Assembly (NCBI GenBank): GCA_030685235.1
Contig: MU839091.1
Location: 248,001 to 312,000 of the forward strand
DNA from: Copromyces sp. CBS 386.78
Lineage: Eukaryota > Ascomycota > Sordariomycetes > Sordariales > Sordariaceae
Length of the DNA stretch: 64,000 nucleotides
Reading direction: 5' to 3'
Shown: positions 47,670 through 60,800 of the stretch, piece after piece
Layout: each line of letters opens with the position of its first letter
How positions within the stretch are numbered: position 1 is the stretch's first letter
Notes under the pieces: generated by a model
Told to the model about the DNA's origin: nothing
Seen by the model: only the letters and a program-made list of their open reading frames with translations
Databases searched by the model: none
Position numbers and translations under genes: made by a program

Positions 47670-50304
47670 ATGGATTCGGAAGACGGGGAGTTTTTCATCA
47701 AGGTATGGGAATTCTTTTGGTGGTGCATAAACTGCTTTGCCTTCCCAATTTAAGGGGAAAATTATGCTAATCAACCACATCGGCTTCTAGCAACTGGCGA
47801 GCTTCGTGCGGACCCATGAAAAGGCCCTTGCCAACGCGCTACAGTTTAGGAGACAAAACACTCCTCGCCATGCATCTTCACAGAGCGTTTCGGTGCTCTC
47901 CACCTCGGGCCCAACGGCCGCTTCTCTTCCAGAGCGACCTTCGACGTCTTCATCGCCCTCGAGCACGTTAGCTGCAGCTCTATCCCTAGGCTCCTTGAAC
48001 TTCACATCTCACAACGTAAAGTCGGCAAAATTGGCTCTTACCGCCCACCACTTGTTTTATCTACTCTCCCGATTTGAAGAGCTGGCTATTCCTGTCGGTC
48101 CCATGAAAGTTCGCCTGGAGAACTTGCACGACAACCGGAATTCAGGAAATTATGTATCCTTCCTCGGCCAAACGCAACGGTCTAAGAGCCGTGGCTCCGA
48201 CGTTGGATCAATCCACTCTGTCTCCAGCATCAGGAGTGTCATGTCGGGCATGTCTGCTTTATGGTCGAGTTTTGGAATCGGCTCTAGCATATCCGCCGCT
48301 CGGTCAGAGAAGCAGAAGGCTGCCATCCAGGCTGACCTCAAGTACTTGTACTCTGCCTTCACCAAAATCCCTTGCCTACGACTGGCCCCCGACTTCCGCG
48401 CGCGCTTGATCAAAGGATATGAAGAATTTCCTTTCGACTCGGCCGTCCCTCTCTATGTCTTCAAGAACGTCCAGGCCCTAGAAGTGAGCGACACCGACTT
48501 CAGGCAGTTTTTCGGTTGGGACCGGCTTGCCGAGCAGCTCCGCTCTCTCACGCTCAAGCGCGCCAGTCTCGATGACCCGGCAGACGTTCTGATCGATATC
48601 GTGCTAGATGATATGGATAAGAGGCGCCGTCGCTCGTCAAAAGCGCAGTCATCCCCAACGGGACCTTGGGCCGCACCCAGTCCTCGGAGAAGTCCCACAA
48701 TTCCGCAGGCGGCTCAGAAGTCGAACTCCCCACCTAGTTCTCCAGATGCGAGGGCGTCCCACACTGAAATACCGGTTGGTTCGCTAAACAGCGAATCTGG
48801 GCCAGACCAGTTGGGGGCGGCTTTGCACAATCACAGGCGGCCGTCCGTCGTGAGGGTGGACAGCGATGAGTCAAGGACGCCGGCAAAGGACGGGCGACCA
48901 CGGAGTCACTCCCCGCGCCGGCCTAACAGCTCTAGGAATGGCTCAAGCAATGTCCGGGGGAACCACAAGATCCGTCGATCTGGATCTGGAAGCTCGCACT
49001 CGAGCCTTTCGGATTCCTGGTACAATTCCCGTGGAAGTTCCTCGAACTTGCTCAACATGGGAACACTTCCTCCCTCCAAGTGGCGTTTCCTCAAGCATTT
49101 AAGCCTCGCCGACAACTCCCTTACCTCGATCGCGGCGGCCAGTCTGGCGCCATTGGCTAATACTCTCCACTCCCTCGACCTGTCAGCGAACTTGTTCACC
49201 CAGATTCCTGACAGCCTTGCAACCCTAACAGCCCTGCGCGCCCTGAACCTGGCTCATTGCATGATTGACTCGCTCCATTCGCTTATCCGGTGTCCTCTTC
49301 CCGCTATCACAGCCCTCAACCTCCGCGCCAACCGCTTGACATCGATTGTGGGCGTTGAGAAGCTCTACCCCTTGGAGAGATTGGACTTGAGGGACAATCA
49401 AATTGCCGATCCTATGGAGTTGGCGCGTTTGACTGGTATACCCGAACTCCGGGAGATCTACGTGGAGGGCAATCCTTTTACGCGAACCCACCGCGATTAT
49501 CGCATTACCATCTTTAACTTGTTCCGTCAAACCCCGGGATACACCGAAGATATCACTATCGACGGGTCAGGGCCCAGCTACTCGGAGAGGCGGTATCTGG
49601 TTGAGCGAGCGGCGGAGCCGCCGGCTGTCCCTGTCATCAAACCTGCACCACAGGAATTGCCTGCGGTGGATGTCAGCAAGCCTACGTTTGTTTACGAGCC
49701 GCCTCCAAGAGAACCGGCTGTTCTTAGGAAGGAGAGGCCCATGCCCAGGAGCACATCAAGCGAACTTAACACTGCGTCTACGCGCCGTCGGAAAGCACCA
49801 CGAATGGTGGATCTCGCTACTAACGAGACGCCGGCTCCTGTAGCTCTCGTCGACGATCGCAGCAGACCTGGTGATTCGGGTCACAACGAACATTATCGTA
49901 TTTCACAGCCCACTGAGATCCATGCTCCTCAAGACACACTTGCGGCCACCCCTTTGCCGGACGCCCGAGCACCTGCCGATATTCCCAGGATTGAATCCAC
50001 CGTCATTCCCAGCATACCTCCCCTTTATCCCTCCCACAAGGGCTCTTCCGATTCCCAGTCGTGGGGGGACAATGGCAACTGGGATGTCGACGGCGAACTG
50101 TACCGTCAGAAGATCGAGTCACTTCGTGACAAAGTGGGAAGTCGCTATCTGAGTGCACTCAACGAGGAAGGATGGGATCATACTTCGCTTCCGCCCAACT
50201 ACCGCGAGGGCAACTTTGGTTCTCCCTCTCCCCTACTTGCGGACCCGACAGCTCCTAGAGCCGCATCCGTGCAGGCGATCCACAGTGGTCGGACACTTGG
50301 ATGA
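47670..50304 (+). CDS. Leucine-rich-repeat protein
   Basis: Exons 47670-47702 and 47791-50304 (88-base intron, phase 0) give 848 residues. The first exon encodes MDSEDGEFFIK; a further in-frame ATG lies three codons upstream at 47661. The N-terminal part has Ser-rich stretches and a conserved-looking block (SLNFTSHNVKSAKLALTAHH, then LSRFEELAIPVGPMKVRLEN). A basic Ser-rich low-complexity region (about 275-430) precedes at least five leucine-rich repeats at about 447-574 (NLRANRLTSI, RLDLRDNQI), capped by ELREIYVEGNPF. The C-terminal 250 residues are Pro-rich. The LRR block is of the SDS22/nischarin kind and is probably a protein-interaction scaffold. A precise role cannot be read from the sequence. 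Confidence 0.85.
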
Positions 50305-53300
50305 GATCTTATGATGATATACCCCAGACTTTTGTAAAAAGCATGTTTTGACTTCTGGAGCGTTGTATAAATTGCAAGCTGTTCGCTGGACGATGCTGCG
50401 ATACCTAACCGCTACCTCTACGCATTTCCCTCCCCCCAAACCCTTGAAGCAACTTGTGTAGGACTGGACTGGACCGGTTTTGCATTTACACAAAAAAGAG
50501 ACATCATATAAGCATAGCGTATTGGCGTTTTGGAACGGATGGGCGTTGAAGGAAGGGGAAGAAGAAACATTATTCTATTGCATCACCCAACCCGCCTCAT
50601 CTATCTACAATTCTTCCCGTGTGTTCCTTTTAGCTATGCCCATTTTTTTGCTGGGGCTGTTGCATCTTGACACTGTTGGAGGATTTGTCTTTTGGGATGG
50701 TGGAAGTTTTGTGCTTCTACAATACCTAACCACTGGCATTGATATCCATACGGCTGGACATGATCCAGCCACCCTCCTTCTTATTTTGACGAGTTTCAGT
50801 TACAGGCGGTGGCGTCGGCATTCGAGTTGAGAGAGTAAAGAAAGGAAGAAGGGTGGGAGGCATTGCGAGTCCTTTTAAAGTTACGACGATGAACGATGAT
50901 GATGATGGGTGGCCTGGAGTGTCTTGCTATCATCAGGTATCACGCACGACGTGGTTGGATGATGATGATTGGCGTTATTTCCGAGGGCATTTGAGTGAGG
51001 TCATAAGCAGAGTACAGCAGCAAGAAGCGAGAAATTATGCATATTGGTTTTTTCCTCAAATATCATGTCTCTATCTCGGTTGATGGTTGTTATCTGTGTT
51101 GTCTTGTGCTCCTTAAGTCGGACGGGCCTCCATGATTGTTTGCATTTGTTGGCATTTTGATCTGTTCCAGTTATGGGGAAGTTGATGTCTCCTCTCGTTT
51201 CTTCATGCCTGTTGGCATTTAGTAGCTAGTCTAGATAGCAATACGTCTATTATGCCCAACTCTCCCGTATGATTCTCACCTGGTTCTAAAGTCTCGAAAC
51301 ATCCCTGATGAACAAGGTATCCTACACGTGGCTACTTAGCTCCAGCAATGATTGCTTTGGCCACTTCCAAAAACATTGCTACAATACCTGGCTAAGTCTG
51401 CAACCATTCAACCTGGAAGTAAACCTCGGCCACCGTTCAAAAGATGGTCATGGCCATTCTTCCCTGGTTATTTTATTAGCTTGCTTCGCCCAGACTCGTC
51501 GCTTGACAGTTTCTCGGAAATAGTGTTCTTTCAGAGGCTACTCAGCAAGCCCAAGGCGCGGTCATAGAAGACTGTCCTCCCGGGCTTGCAGTATCGTTTC
51601 TGTACAAAAAGGCTAGCGTTCGTGATGGCCTATTCAGGAGCATTCACCAACTCCATCTATTGCGGACAAATCGAACGACATAGAATCATTTCTCCTTCGT
51701 TGTTGGTCATTGTGAATAGGAAGTTGATGTCAACGGAGCGTGCCGCTCCTACCTTTCTGCCTGCCTGTCGCGTCCTCATCCCAACTCCCACCGTCCCGCC
51801 TCCTAGACTCTTCAAACCCTTTTCCTGCGCAACCTTCCCGTAGGTGTTCCATTGGTGTGTAAAGGTCACACACTACGTAATCTGGCGTTTTGTCGTGCTG
51901 TCCGCGGCCGTACGGGTAGCGTAAAAGTTACCGGTTCGAATCTGGTTCGAGCTACACCCTTTTCTTTTTACTTTCTACCTTGCTTTTTCAATTCCAGTTT
52001 TTGCTCTCTCTCGTTCTTTTGACCTTGAGGATTCTGTTGCTCACTCTGTCTGGCTGGCTGGGGTTGGAATGGTAATACTGTTCATGTTTGGGTGACGACG
52101 TGCTTGTCGGAACTCCAAAGCGACTTGTGTGTGTGGTTTACTGTGTAAAGGAATGAATGGGTGGGATGATGGTGAAGTGCACAATGAAAGAATGCTTGCG
52201 TTGTTGACGCGTTAGGCGAAGTTGCGAATGATGATGAGTAGGTCAAATGGTGCCATGGCGAATGTCAACAAACCCAAAATATGAGGGTTAAGCTGGAGGA
52301 AGTTTCCTGGCTAGGAACACCGGGGAATCAAACACCGTGTCGACCCCAATGACATCAATCGCGAACCCCAAGAAAATCGTAAACTCGTGACGTTATAAGT
52401 AAGAACCAGAATTTGATCGTGAACGGTGGATCCCTTGTGCGTCTCGGCAACGGATCCGAGCGGACGGACGGGTTCGTAGGGGGGTTCATCGATCGATGGG
52501 GTCTCGGTTTTTTTAAGCTTGATCTCTGGACAATGTCCCTGTCGATCCCCTAAAAAAATTCCATCTGCTGTGTCAGTCAACCATTCCATGACGGGAGAAT
52601 GCTGCATCTTGACTTGTGCGTTTTGGCCTTGCTGGTTTCCCATGTTATGTTGCAAAGCTAACCGGCCCTCAGTCGACAACATACGACCAATTCACGATAC
52701 GTTGGTTGAGCACAAACGGAAGTTAACAGGGAACATGATTGAAAGAAAGCAATTGGCTAGAACCATTCTCGTGTACGGTCCATATTCGTTTCTGCAGCCC
52801 GCCCATTTCCCGGAGATTCCAGTGGCCTGGATCCGATGAGGACGGAGGAGGCCAATCAAACGCTGAGCGCATCCAGGATCATGCGTCGTGCGTGCGAATG
52901 TTACCTTTTTTTCTTTTTCTCTTTTCCCACTGCTGATGAGTTGGCGAGGCTGAATGCATGAACGGATGGGGGCCAGGGGGCCGTGGGCCGTGGGAAAGGT
53001 GAGTGGGGGACCAGGAACAGAACGCCAAGACAGTGCAACTAATCGATACTACCACGCACGAGATAAACTGCATCTTTGTGGAAGAATTCGTTACATCATG
53101 GTTTGACAGTAGACATGGCTGTTGTGGCCTGGCTCTTTTCTATGTTGACCTTGGGAAGGATGAATGTGGTTTTTGTCAACGACAATCTGATATTTTGGCA
53201 AACTAGGTAGGTAGTGTGGATTTCTCGTTGAAAACGCACAGGGAGGAAAGAAAGAGCCAAAGCTCACCGGAGCGGTCGCCGGAGCCGACATGGTCGTCAT

Positions 53301-53640
53301 GAGAGAATCAACTAACCAAGTTCTGTTGCTGGTGTTGTTGGTCTTTCATCCTCCCCCTTGTGCAGTGATGGAGACGGTTGGTTTGGATCATGAATGCGCC
53401 GCCAAACAGTTCGGTCTAAAACAAAGCGACATTCGTCCACGCATGGAAAAGGGTTTGCCACCAAAATTGAAACCGTTTTGGGGTGGTTGGGATTAGGGAT
53501 CGAAATCTTCAAAACCGTCAAGTGCCCGAAAATGACCCACGCACGCAGGCTGCAACACGGATTTAAGCTCAAAGGGCTAGGCCGAAACGAGCGGCAAGCC
53601 CCTCCCAGCCCCTGGGACCCCCTGTTCTTGTCGATTTTAG
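50305..53640. other. Intergenic, no supported gene
   Basis: About 3.3 kb. It carries the 3' flank of the LRR gene (AT-rich, several TTTT tracts), a tRNA-like T-arm near 51933 and otherwise only short, unconvincing open stretches. Confidence 0.45.
51928..51956 (+). other. Box-B/T-arm-like sequence with T-run (low confidence)
   Basis: GGTTCGAATCT at 51933-51943 fits the RNA polymerase III B-box and forms a five-pair T-arm (ACCGG/CTGGT, with one G-T pair). It is followed by an acceptor-like TCGAGCTA and by T-rich sequence from 51959. I could not find a pairing 5' acceptor (AGCTCGA) or an anticodon arm upstream, so it is not called as a tRNA. Confidence 0.25.
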
Positions 53641-54009
53641 GCCCGTGACATGCGTGCGGCTTTCGTTACGTAAGCAGATAGCCGGTGGGGCACATGTTGA
53701 CCGCGACTTGCTGATTGGCTGGCCATCACTCGAGCCTCGCGTTTTCCACAGAACGTCACGTCTTCAGACCTACCGGACTCCCTCACGCACGCTTCCCAGC
53801 ATCGCTGACCATCGCGCAACCGCTTCTTCCTGCCTTCTAGCCCGCGGTCGCGTATTTACGCTTCCTCCACCAATGATCGAGCCGAACCGCCGACCGTCCC
53901 GAGTGATTCCACAACCACCATCTCCGACGCGGTGATTCCCCTTTAACTACCGCCCACCTATCACCTTCGACTCATCCATCAGCTTTATTGCTCCTTCCAT
54001 TAAACAGAA
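53641..54009 (+). promoter_or_regulatory. Promoter/leader of the PHD-finger gene
   Basis: GC-rich to CT-rich DNA just before the start codon (CACCTATCACCTTCGACTC near 53950). No TATA box. The start context is ACAGAAATGGCC. Confidence 0.4.
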
Positions 54010-57000
54010 ATGGCCCCGGTGCCATCGACCCCGCGGCGGCGACCCCAGAGTCGGCCCAAGGCTCGTCCGAGGGCCGGAGGTTCTGCGGCCGCCTCCCGTA
54101 GCAAGAGACACGCCTCAGGCGCCCCGGCAACCGAGCCACCCCTGAAGAAGAGACGATACGTTCCTGGCGGCCCCGGCGGTGGCGGACGTTTCATTGATGA
54201 GGATGGCGTCGAAACACCGGCCGAGCCATCGGGCTCCACGTCAAGAGTACGAACATCCGGCGCCCACGCCTCCCCAAGCGTTTTCCCGAAACGAGAGCGA
54301 AGCACAAGGATACGGACCGCGGTAAATCGCGACAAACTCGATGATATGCAATATAGTTCTGCTGCCGCCGTGGTGGCGGCCGTCGTTCAGAGCGAGGGAT
54401 ACAAGCCCCGAGAGGAGCGTGGGTGGGAAGAGTTTCACCCAAACCTGGATATCGAGGGAACATTTATGATATTTCCAGCCGACGAGGTAGATGGTATATT
54501 GAGGGAGGCACCTCCAACACCTGCTCTTCAACAACAACAACAACAACAACAACAACTGGGTGGCCAAGAAAATGGTGCCACTACTCCTACGAAGAGTACC
54601 GACAATAATATAGCGTCAACGGACGCTCCAAATGCAACACCGAGCGGGCAGGATAGACCTCCACTTGTTGGTTCGGTCACAGATACGCCTAGTAGACGTA
54701 GACCACTACGGCCAACAAGGGAATCATCTTCCCTTTATGCCAACCGTCCGTTGGACTTTGGCATCACACCAAAAACACCCAAAGTCCTTCCGATTCACAA
54801 CCAGACGCCAAAAGAGCGTCTGGACCTCAAACAACCATCATACCGGAAAACCGACCGAATAGCCCTTTTCGAGAGCAAGACTTTTGGGCAGGCACGATAC
54901 GTCGACAAATCCATGTCCAACGTGGGCTATCAGGAGAGCGACAACTTCATTCGGTCAGATCGAAAACTCATCAAGGCCACGGATGCGAACGTCGAGGAAG
55001 ATGTCGATCCTTCGACCATTACACAACCAAACGGTGAATCTACACATACCTCGGCGGGGGCTGTGGGCAGGGTCGAATACGACATGGATGAGCAAGATGA
55101 CATGTGGCTCGAGACACTCAACAGGCGCCGCAAGGACTCCAACCTCGATGTCATAACCCGCGAGATCTTCGAAATCACAATAACCAAGATCGAGAAGGAG
55201 TGGCATGCGCTAGAGAAGAGGATACCGAAGCCAAATCCGAAACCACCACAAACTCATAGGCCAAGGTCGAGCTCAGCAGCGGCAGTCAACGGCGAACCGC
55301 AAACCGGCGAGGAGCAGGATTCCAAGTGCGCCATTTGCGACGACGGGGATTGCGAAAACACCAATGCGATTGTCTTCTGCGACGGCTGCGATCTTGCAGT
55401 ACACCAAGAGTGCTACGGTGTACCCTTTATCCCAGAGGGCCAGTGGCTATGTCGAAAATGCCAGCTTATTGGGCGTGGTATTCCAACCTGCATATTCTGT
55501 CCTAACACCGACGGAGCATTCAAGCAGACGAACTCATCAAAATGGGCACATCTTCTGTGTGCCATGTGGATTCCAGAAGTGTCACTCGGAAACCACACCT
55601 TCATGGAGCCGGTGATGGAAGTGGAAAAGGTCCCCAAGAACAGGTGGAAACTCGTGTGCTACATCTGCAATCAGAAGATGGGGGCCTGCATCCAGTGCTC
55701 TAACAAAAACTGTTTCCAGGCTTTCCACGTCACATGCGCCAGGCGAAGTCGGCTATATCTGAAGATGAAGAACAGCCAGGGTGCTCTTGCAGTGCTGGAA
55801 GGCGGGCTCCCGCTCAAAGCATACTGCGACAAGCACTGTCCTCAGGACTACGCGAAGGAGAACAATGTGGTTCAGGCAACAAAGGATGCTAAGCGTTTCT
55901 ATAAACGCGCCATGAAGGGCCGTATCTGGGCTGATAGTCAAGCTTCAGCCCTGCAACTGGCCGCTACCCACCGGCACGCCATTACCGAACATCCGCCTGA
56001 CGAATCACAGATGACGGGGGCCAAGGTCTCTGCTGTTCTGGGGGAGAACAAGAACGGCCAGCCAGGAAAGCCTATATGGAAGCTGCCATCTGGAGCGCCA
56101 ATTATTCCACAGGCAGTCTACGACCTAGTGGAGAGCGCTCTAGCACGCTTCACTATCCTCAAGAGGAAGGACTTTATCGCCGAAGCGTGTCGTTATTGGA
56201 CCCTCAAACGCGAAGCTCGTAGGGGTGCTGCTTTGTTGAAACGTCTCCAGCTCCAGATGGAGACATTCTCTTCCATGGAGTTGACCAGGCGGAACTTCGC
56301 AGCTATGGGTCCATCGGGCAAGACAAGGTTGGCTAGGAGGATTGAATTTGCGCGGACATTGTTGAAAGACCTTGAACACCTCAAGGCTTTGTCGGAAGAG
56401 ATCGTGCAGCGCGAGGCTAGCAAGCTTGAAGCCGCCGAGATGGAACGCGATTTCGTGGACAGCTTCTATTTCCCTGTCTATGAGATGTTGATTCCGGTGC
56501 TCCAGAAGGCCGTCCAGTATGTCTCTTAAACCACCACTTTTGTCATGGGGAACCTTGCGCTAACAAACGGGAATAGGTCAGATAGGGACGTCTTTGCGAA
56601 GGGCTTGTCCGAATTGCAGGACAAAATGGACAAGCGCTACTACACGACAACCTTGCAGTTCACCCACGCTCTCTGCCAAGTCATCAGTGCTGAGATCGCC
56701 TCCGCAGTGAATCCACATGCTGGCATAGACCCAGATGTCGAAACTTCACACGCATCACCCACTAAGAATGGCGCCAATGCTGAGGTTAAGAAACGCAAGC
56801 AGATGGGCAAGAGGATACTGAAGCAGGTTCAGCCATACCTCGAAGCAGCACTACAAGCAGAGGCGGATATCTGCAACAAACCCTACGATGCCCTCCATCA
56901 AGAACTCGAAGGCATGCTCGATGCGAGCCTGGAAGTCAGGCAACCCACAATCACAGTATCCAGCCATGACGATGCCGTGGCTGAAGACGTTGAGATGGCC

Positions 57001-57837
57001 GATGCTCCAGAAGAGGGCGGCCAGATCATCGTAGCCGATCAGAGCGACGGCGAAGCAGATGGTGAGGGTGACGAAGACGGTGGCGATAAAGCGGACGCGA
57101 GTACTAAACCCGACGGTGAACCGGATGACATGAACTTTGACGCCGCAGAAAAGAAGGCAGATGTGGGCAGCATAGAAGTAAACACATCAGAGGTCGACAA
57201 TGCACCAAAAACCAACGGAACTTTCTCAGCAAACCAGTCAGTCACTGGCGGACCAGAACAGAAGGATAACAAGGAAGACCCCCAACAACTTCAGCTTCCT
57301 GACATAACCAAAGACTCCGGCACTCCCCCCTCTTTACCCGGCGAAGGTCCCGACCATGCCGCGAATGTGCCCCAGCTATCGCACCCTCAACAGTCTGGGC
57401 CACTCACCCCACCTCAGTCGAACAACAGCTTCGGTCGCGACCCCACCAGCAACATCCTCACAGAGGGTGGCGTGCCGACCTACCTCCACGGCTTTCAGAT
57501 CGAGGGCACTTCTGTCATGGAAGAACAATGGCCCGGCAGAGAGGCCGTGCGAAGTCTCAGTGAGGAACTTACAGACATGGACGACGAGGCACTCAAGGAC
57601 CTTGAGTTCGATGTTGATGAGGCAGATACGATCACCGCGACTCCTGACCTTGCTATCCCTCTTCTAGCTGCGGAAATAGCAGTAGAGGCGAGTAGTAGTA
57701 AGAATGTTGCTTCCACTGCTGTTGCGGCTGCTACTGCTGCTACATTATCAGCGCCACCAACGACGAGGAACAGGAGGGAGAGGGCAAACCCAGCTAATGC
57801 AAGGAAAGGTGTCAGAACTTCAGCCAGAAGGAGGTGA
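54010..57837 (+). CDS. PHD-finger protein, Nto1/BRPF-like subunit of a NuA3-type histone acetyltransferase
   Basis: Chromatin protein expected to link a MYST acetyltransferase to modified histone H3. Exons 54010-56516 and 56577-57837 join in phase 2 (60-base intron), giving 1,255 residues. Order of parts: basic Arg/Ala-rich N-terminus; nine-Gln tract (174-182, bases 54529-54555); enhancer-of-polycomb-like segment (YDMDEQDDMWLETLNRRR, about 355-400); PHD finger from Cys440 (CAICDDGDCENTNAIVFC); zinc knuckle and extended PHD (PTCIFCPNTDGAFKQT, CYICNQKMGACIQCS, FHVTCARRS); helical region with FTILKRKDFIAEACRYW; long acidic, low-complexity tail ending in an Arg-rich SARRR. PHD, zinc knuckle and ePHD in tandem is diagnostic of the BRPF/Nto1/Jade class. 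No bromodomain is visible, which fits the fungal Nto1 form. Confidence 0.9.
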
Positions 57838-60800
57838 TGATGATGAAGAGGGCGAGCCAGCGTGTTATCGCCTATGAAGTCGATAGGGTTGCGCTGATTT
57901 ATGCCTTTTGTGTCTTGGGGTTTTTCTCTTCTTTCTATCAATGTTTAATTTTCGGGCATCTTCTTTTTACTTTGATTTTCATCATCCTTCTCCTCCTTGT
58001 CTTGCTTGCTTTAACTGCTCTCTGGAGGAGCATTGTTGTATTGTGTACAGATACATCGATTACCTCTTCGATGGCGGCGGCGCTTTAGTTCTTTCGTGGA
58101 TGAGGCTTTTACACTTTGTTGGCTCAGCAATCGCCTCGTTGTCTTTTCATGTTTTGAGTCTGTCTTTCCAACAGCGATCGGCCTCTGCTATGCAGGTGAC
58201 AGAGAGGGGAGGGGTCTCTGCGATTTTTGGAGTTTTCAAATTGTTTTACTTTCATCTTGAGTATTATATAAGCAAACGGAGGGGGGTACGGAATGGGTTG
58301 GGGGGCAGGCGCGAAGGAGCAAAGGGGCGCGGGATGGATGGATGGATTAGTGTTCTTAACATGATAACCAGGCAGACAGGCGAAGAGGCGTGAAACCGAG
58401 ATTCAATATTGTCTTTTCACAAGCGGGATTACTTTGATGATCCTTGGTACTGGTTTTTCTTTCGTGGTATATCTTGCGGTTCCTCAGTATGGTTAACTTC
58501 ACGCTGGAGAAATCTGGCTCCCTCCGGTTATATACCAATATCGTAGTTCATTACATCTTTACGTCCTCCTTCCCCCTCCTTTGAGTAGGTTTTACACTAG
58601 GAACTATCCCTACCTTAGTTGCGGTGTCTCACTTCTCCTGATGTCGAAAGCGATTTGCGTATGTCATTAAACAAACAACTTTAAAGATACATGACGGGAA
58701 CCAAAGGTTTAAACATGCGTGACTATCGACATCATGTCCTCGAATCACTTGGGGCCAATGTCATCGTACCCGACCTTTTTGGAGTCATGGACAAGAAAGG
58801 GCTGAAGTAGACTCGAGTCGTTATATTTGCAACCATACATACGCTATGTAACTTGAAACATACACTACTGAAGACAGGCTACCTTGTTGTCGTTGTTTTG
58901 ACTCCAGATATACCCTATAATCAAACGGTGAAACCGAGGTCTACAAACATACGGATAACATCTTCATTATCCAGTTCTGGTCTTCCAACGTTCCGTGAAT
59001 ATTCTGTCACTATATTCAGTTGTGTATGTGTTGTTGACCAAGTCGACTCGACTCGCTCAACCCAACCCAAACAAATTAGTTGTTTTCGTTGCAGGTAATC
59101 CGATCTGATCTGTCAGATTGATCTTCGCAGTTTCCGTTGGTCCACACCATAAGTGATGTCAGGCTGTCTTCATACACAGTTACACACTCTCTCTTCATGC
59201 TTTTTGGGATTATTGTTTCTGTCTCTTTTTCTATCTTTCTGCTTCGCTGCCGAGGAAGCCGAGTCTCTGATCCATGCCTGCTTCCACATCCGTACGTACG
59301 AGATCGTGGTCCCCATCCTTCCGTGCGGATCAGGGTATGACGTGCAGTTGTTTAGACCGCTGTGGTGGAGCCCATGGCATAGAATAGTATGAGGATGGAT
59401 GAATGGGATAGGATGGTACGGATGAGAGGGACGAAGATCGTTTCATGAAAGTTGGGGTATTTGAGGGTGGATGTACCCTGGGTGCATATCCATACTCTCT
59501 GTAGCAGGCTTCCCCATCGTTGAGACCTGGGAATGGTATGGTTATTTGTTTTTTGATATGTTGAGTGTACACTAGATGTTTGACGAGTGTGGTCCACTCT
59601 GTCATACCAAGCCAAAAGATCCCGTATGTATGTAATGTCTTGGAGCAGTAGCAAAGATGAACAAAAAGATGGTCACCGATGATTGGTCATGTGACAGTGA
59701 ATAATGATACTTATTCAACGGGCGATGAGCAGTGAAATGCAATGGATTTGGACAAATGGAATCGGAACTTGCGCACAATGACAGCATAGGGATAGAGGGG
59801 CATGGAATCGAGTCCAGGGATGGTAGGACACGGCGTCCCTTTTTGAACCTTTTTTTGAGCAGCCCCCGGCCCCAGTTCAGTTAAAAGATGCTTGCTTTAC
59901 AAAGGAGGGGAGAGGGCGCGCTCCATACCGCGGAGGAGGGGGGGACTCGAGCTGGAGGAGCGGAGAGAAATGAGAATGGGGGGAGGGGCGCCCTAATGGA
60001 GGGGTCTGCCCCGCCTTCCTTGGTAACCCAAACAAAGTAAGCCATGCTACTCTGGAGTCTGGGCAGTCTACGCCTTATGGAGGGGCAACACGAACAAAAG
60101 AGCTGGTCCGGTCAAGTCGTTCGAATGCAGTGTGTATAAAATCCGTCTTGACCGGTAATTAGGGCTTTGGGTGACACCCATTGATTGGGGCTCGATGGCA
60201 AGGCAGATGGGTCGATCCCCGCTGTAAGCAACAGGCAAAGACGAACACTTGAGAAGCCGATGCCGTTCGAGCCTCGAGTCTTTTGGCTTCCAGAAGCGGA
60301 TGATGGATGCCGTGTTTGACGGAGTCTCCAAGATCGTCGAATTGGAACTGTTTGGTGGGGCAGGCTATGCACTTGGGATGATGAGCTGCGGTTGGAAGAC
60401 TGCGTGCGGGAAGCCGGCCGTTGGAAGGCGTTCGATGTTGAGAAACTCTGGGCTGAAGCGATGCCCAGACACACATAGCAAGCAAACAAATGGGATCGTG
60501 AGAATTGGTTGTTTGGAAGGGAGAACTGTCCGAGCAAATCAGGAGCCGTCCCCATGTCACCAAACGGTGTTGTAACCCGGAGAGTCGAGAAGAGCGGCAA
60601 CGAGAGGTCGAAGTGACAAGGGAGACCTCGACACACTGTCGAAACATTTATAGTCCCCGAGACCCAGGTTGTAGGTCAGACGCCGTTGGCGCCAAGGTAC
60701 AAGCTGAAGGTTACCAAAGGCCCATGTCCAGACATACTGGCGTCTAGAACTAGGTAGTCGTTGGTTTCGGGTCTGCGATCAGTGATGTGTTGCTTATGTC

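Noticed and set aside
51928..51956. Complete tRNA gene
   Set aside because: Only the T-arm and a possible 3' acceptor strand are present; no 5' acceptor or anticodon arm could be paired.
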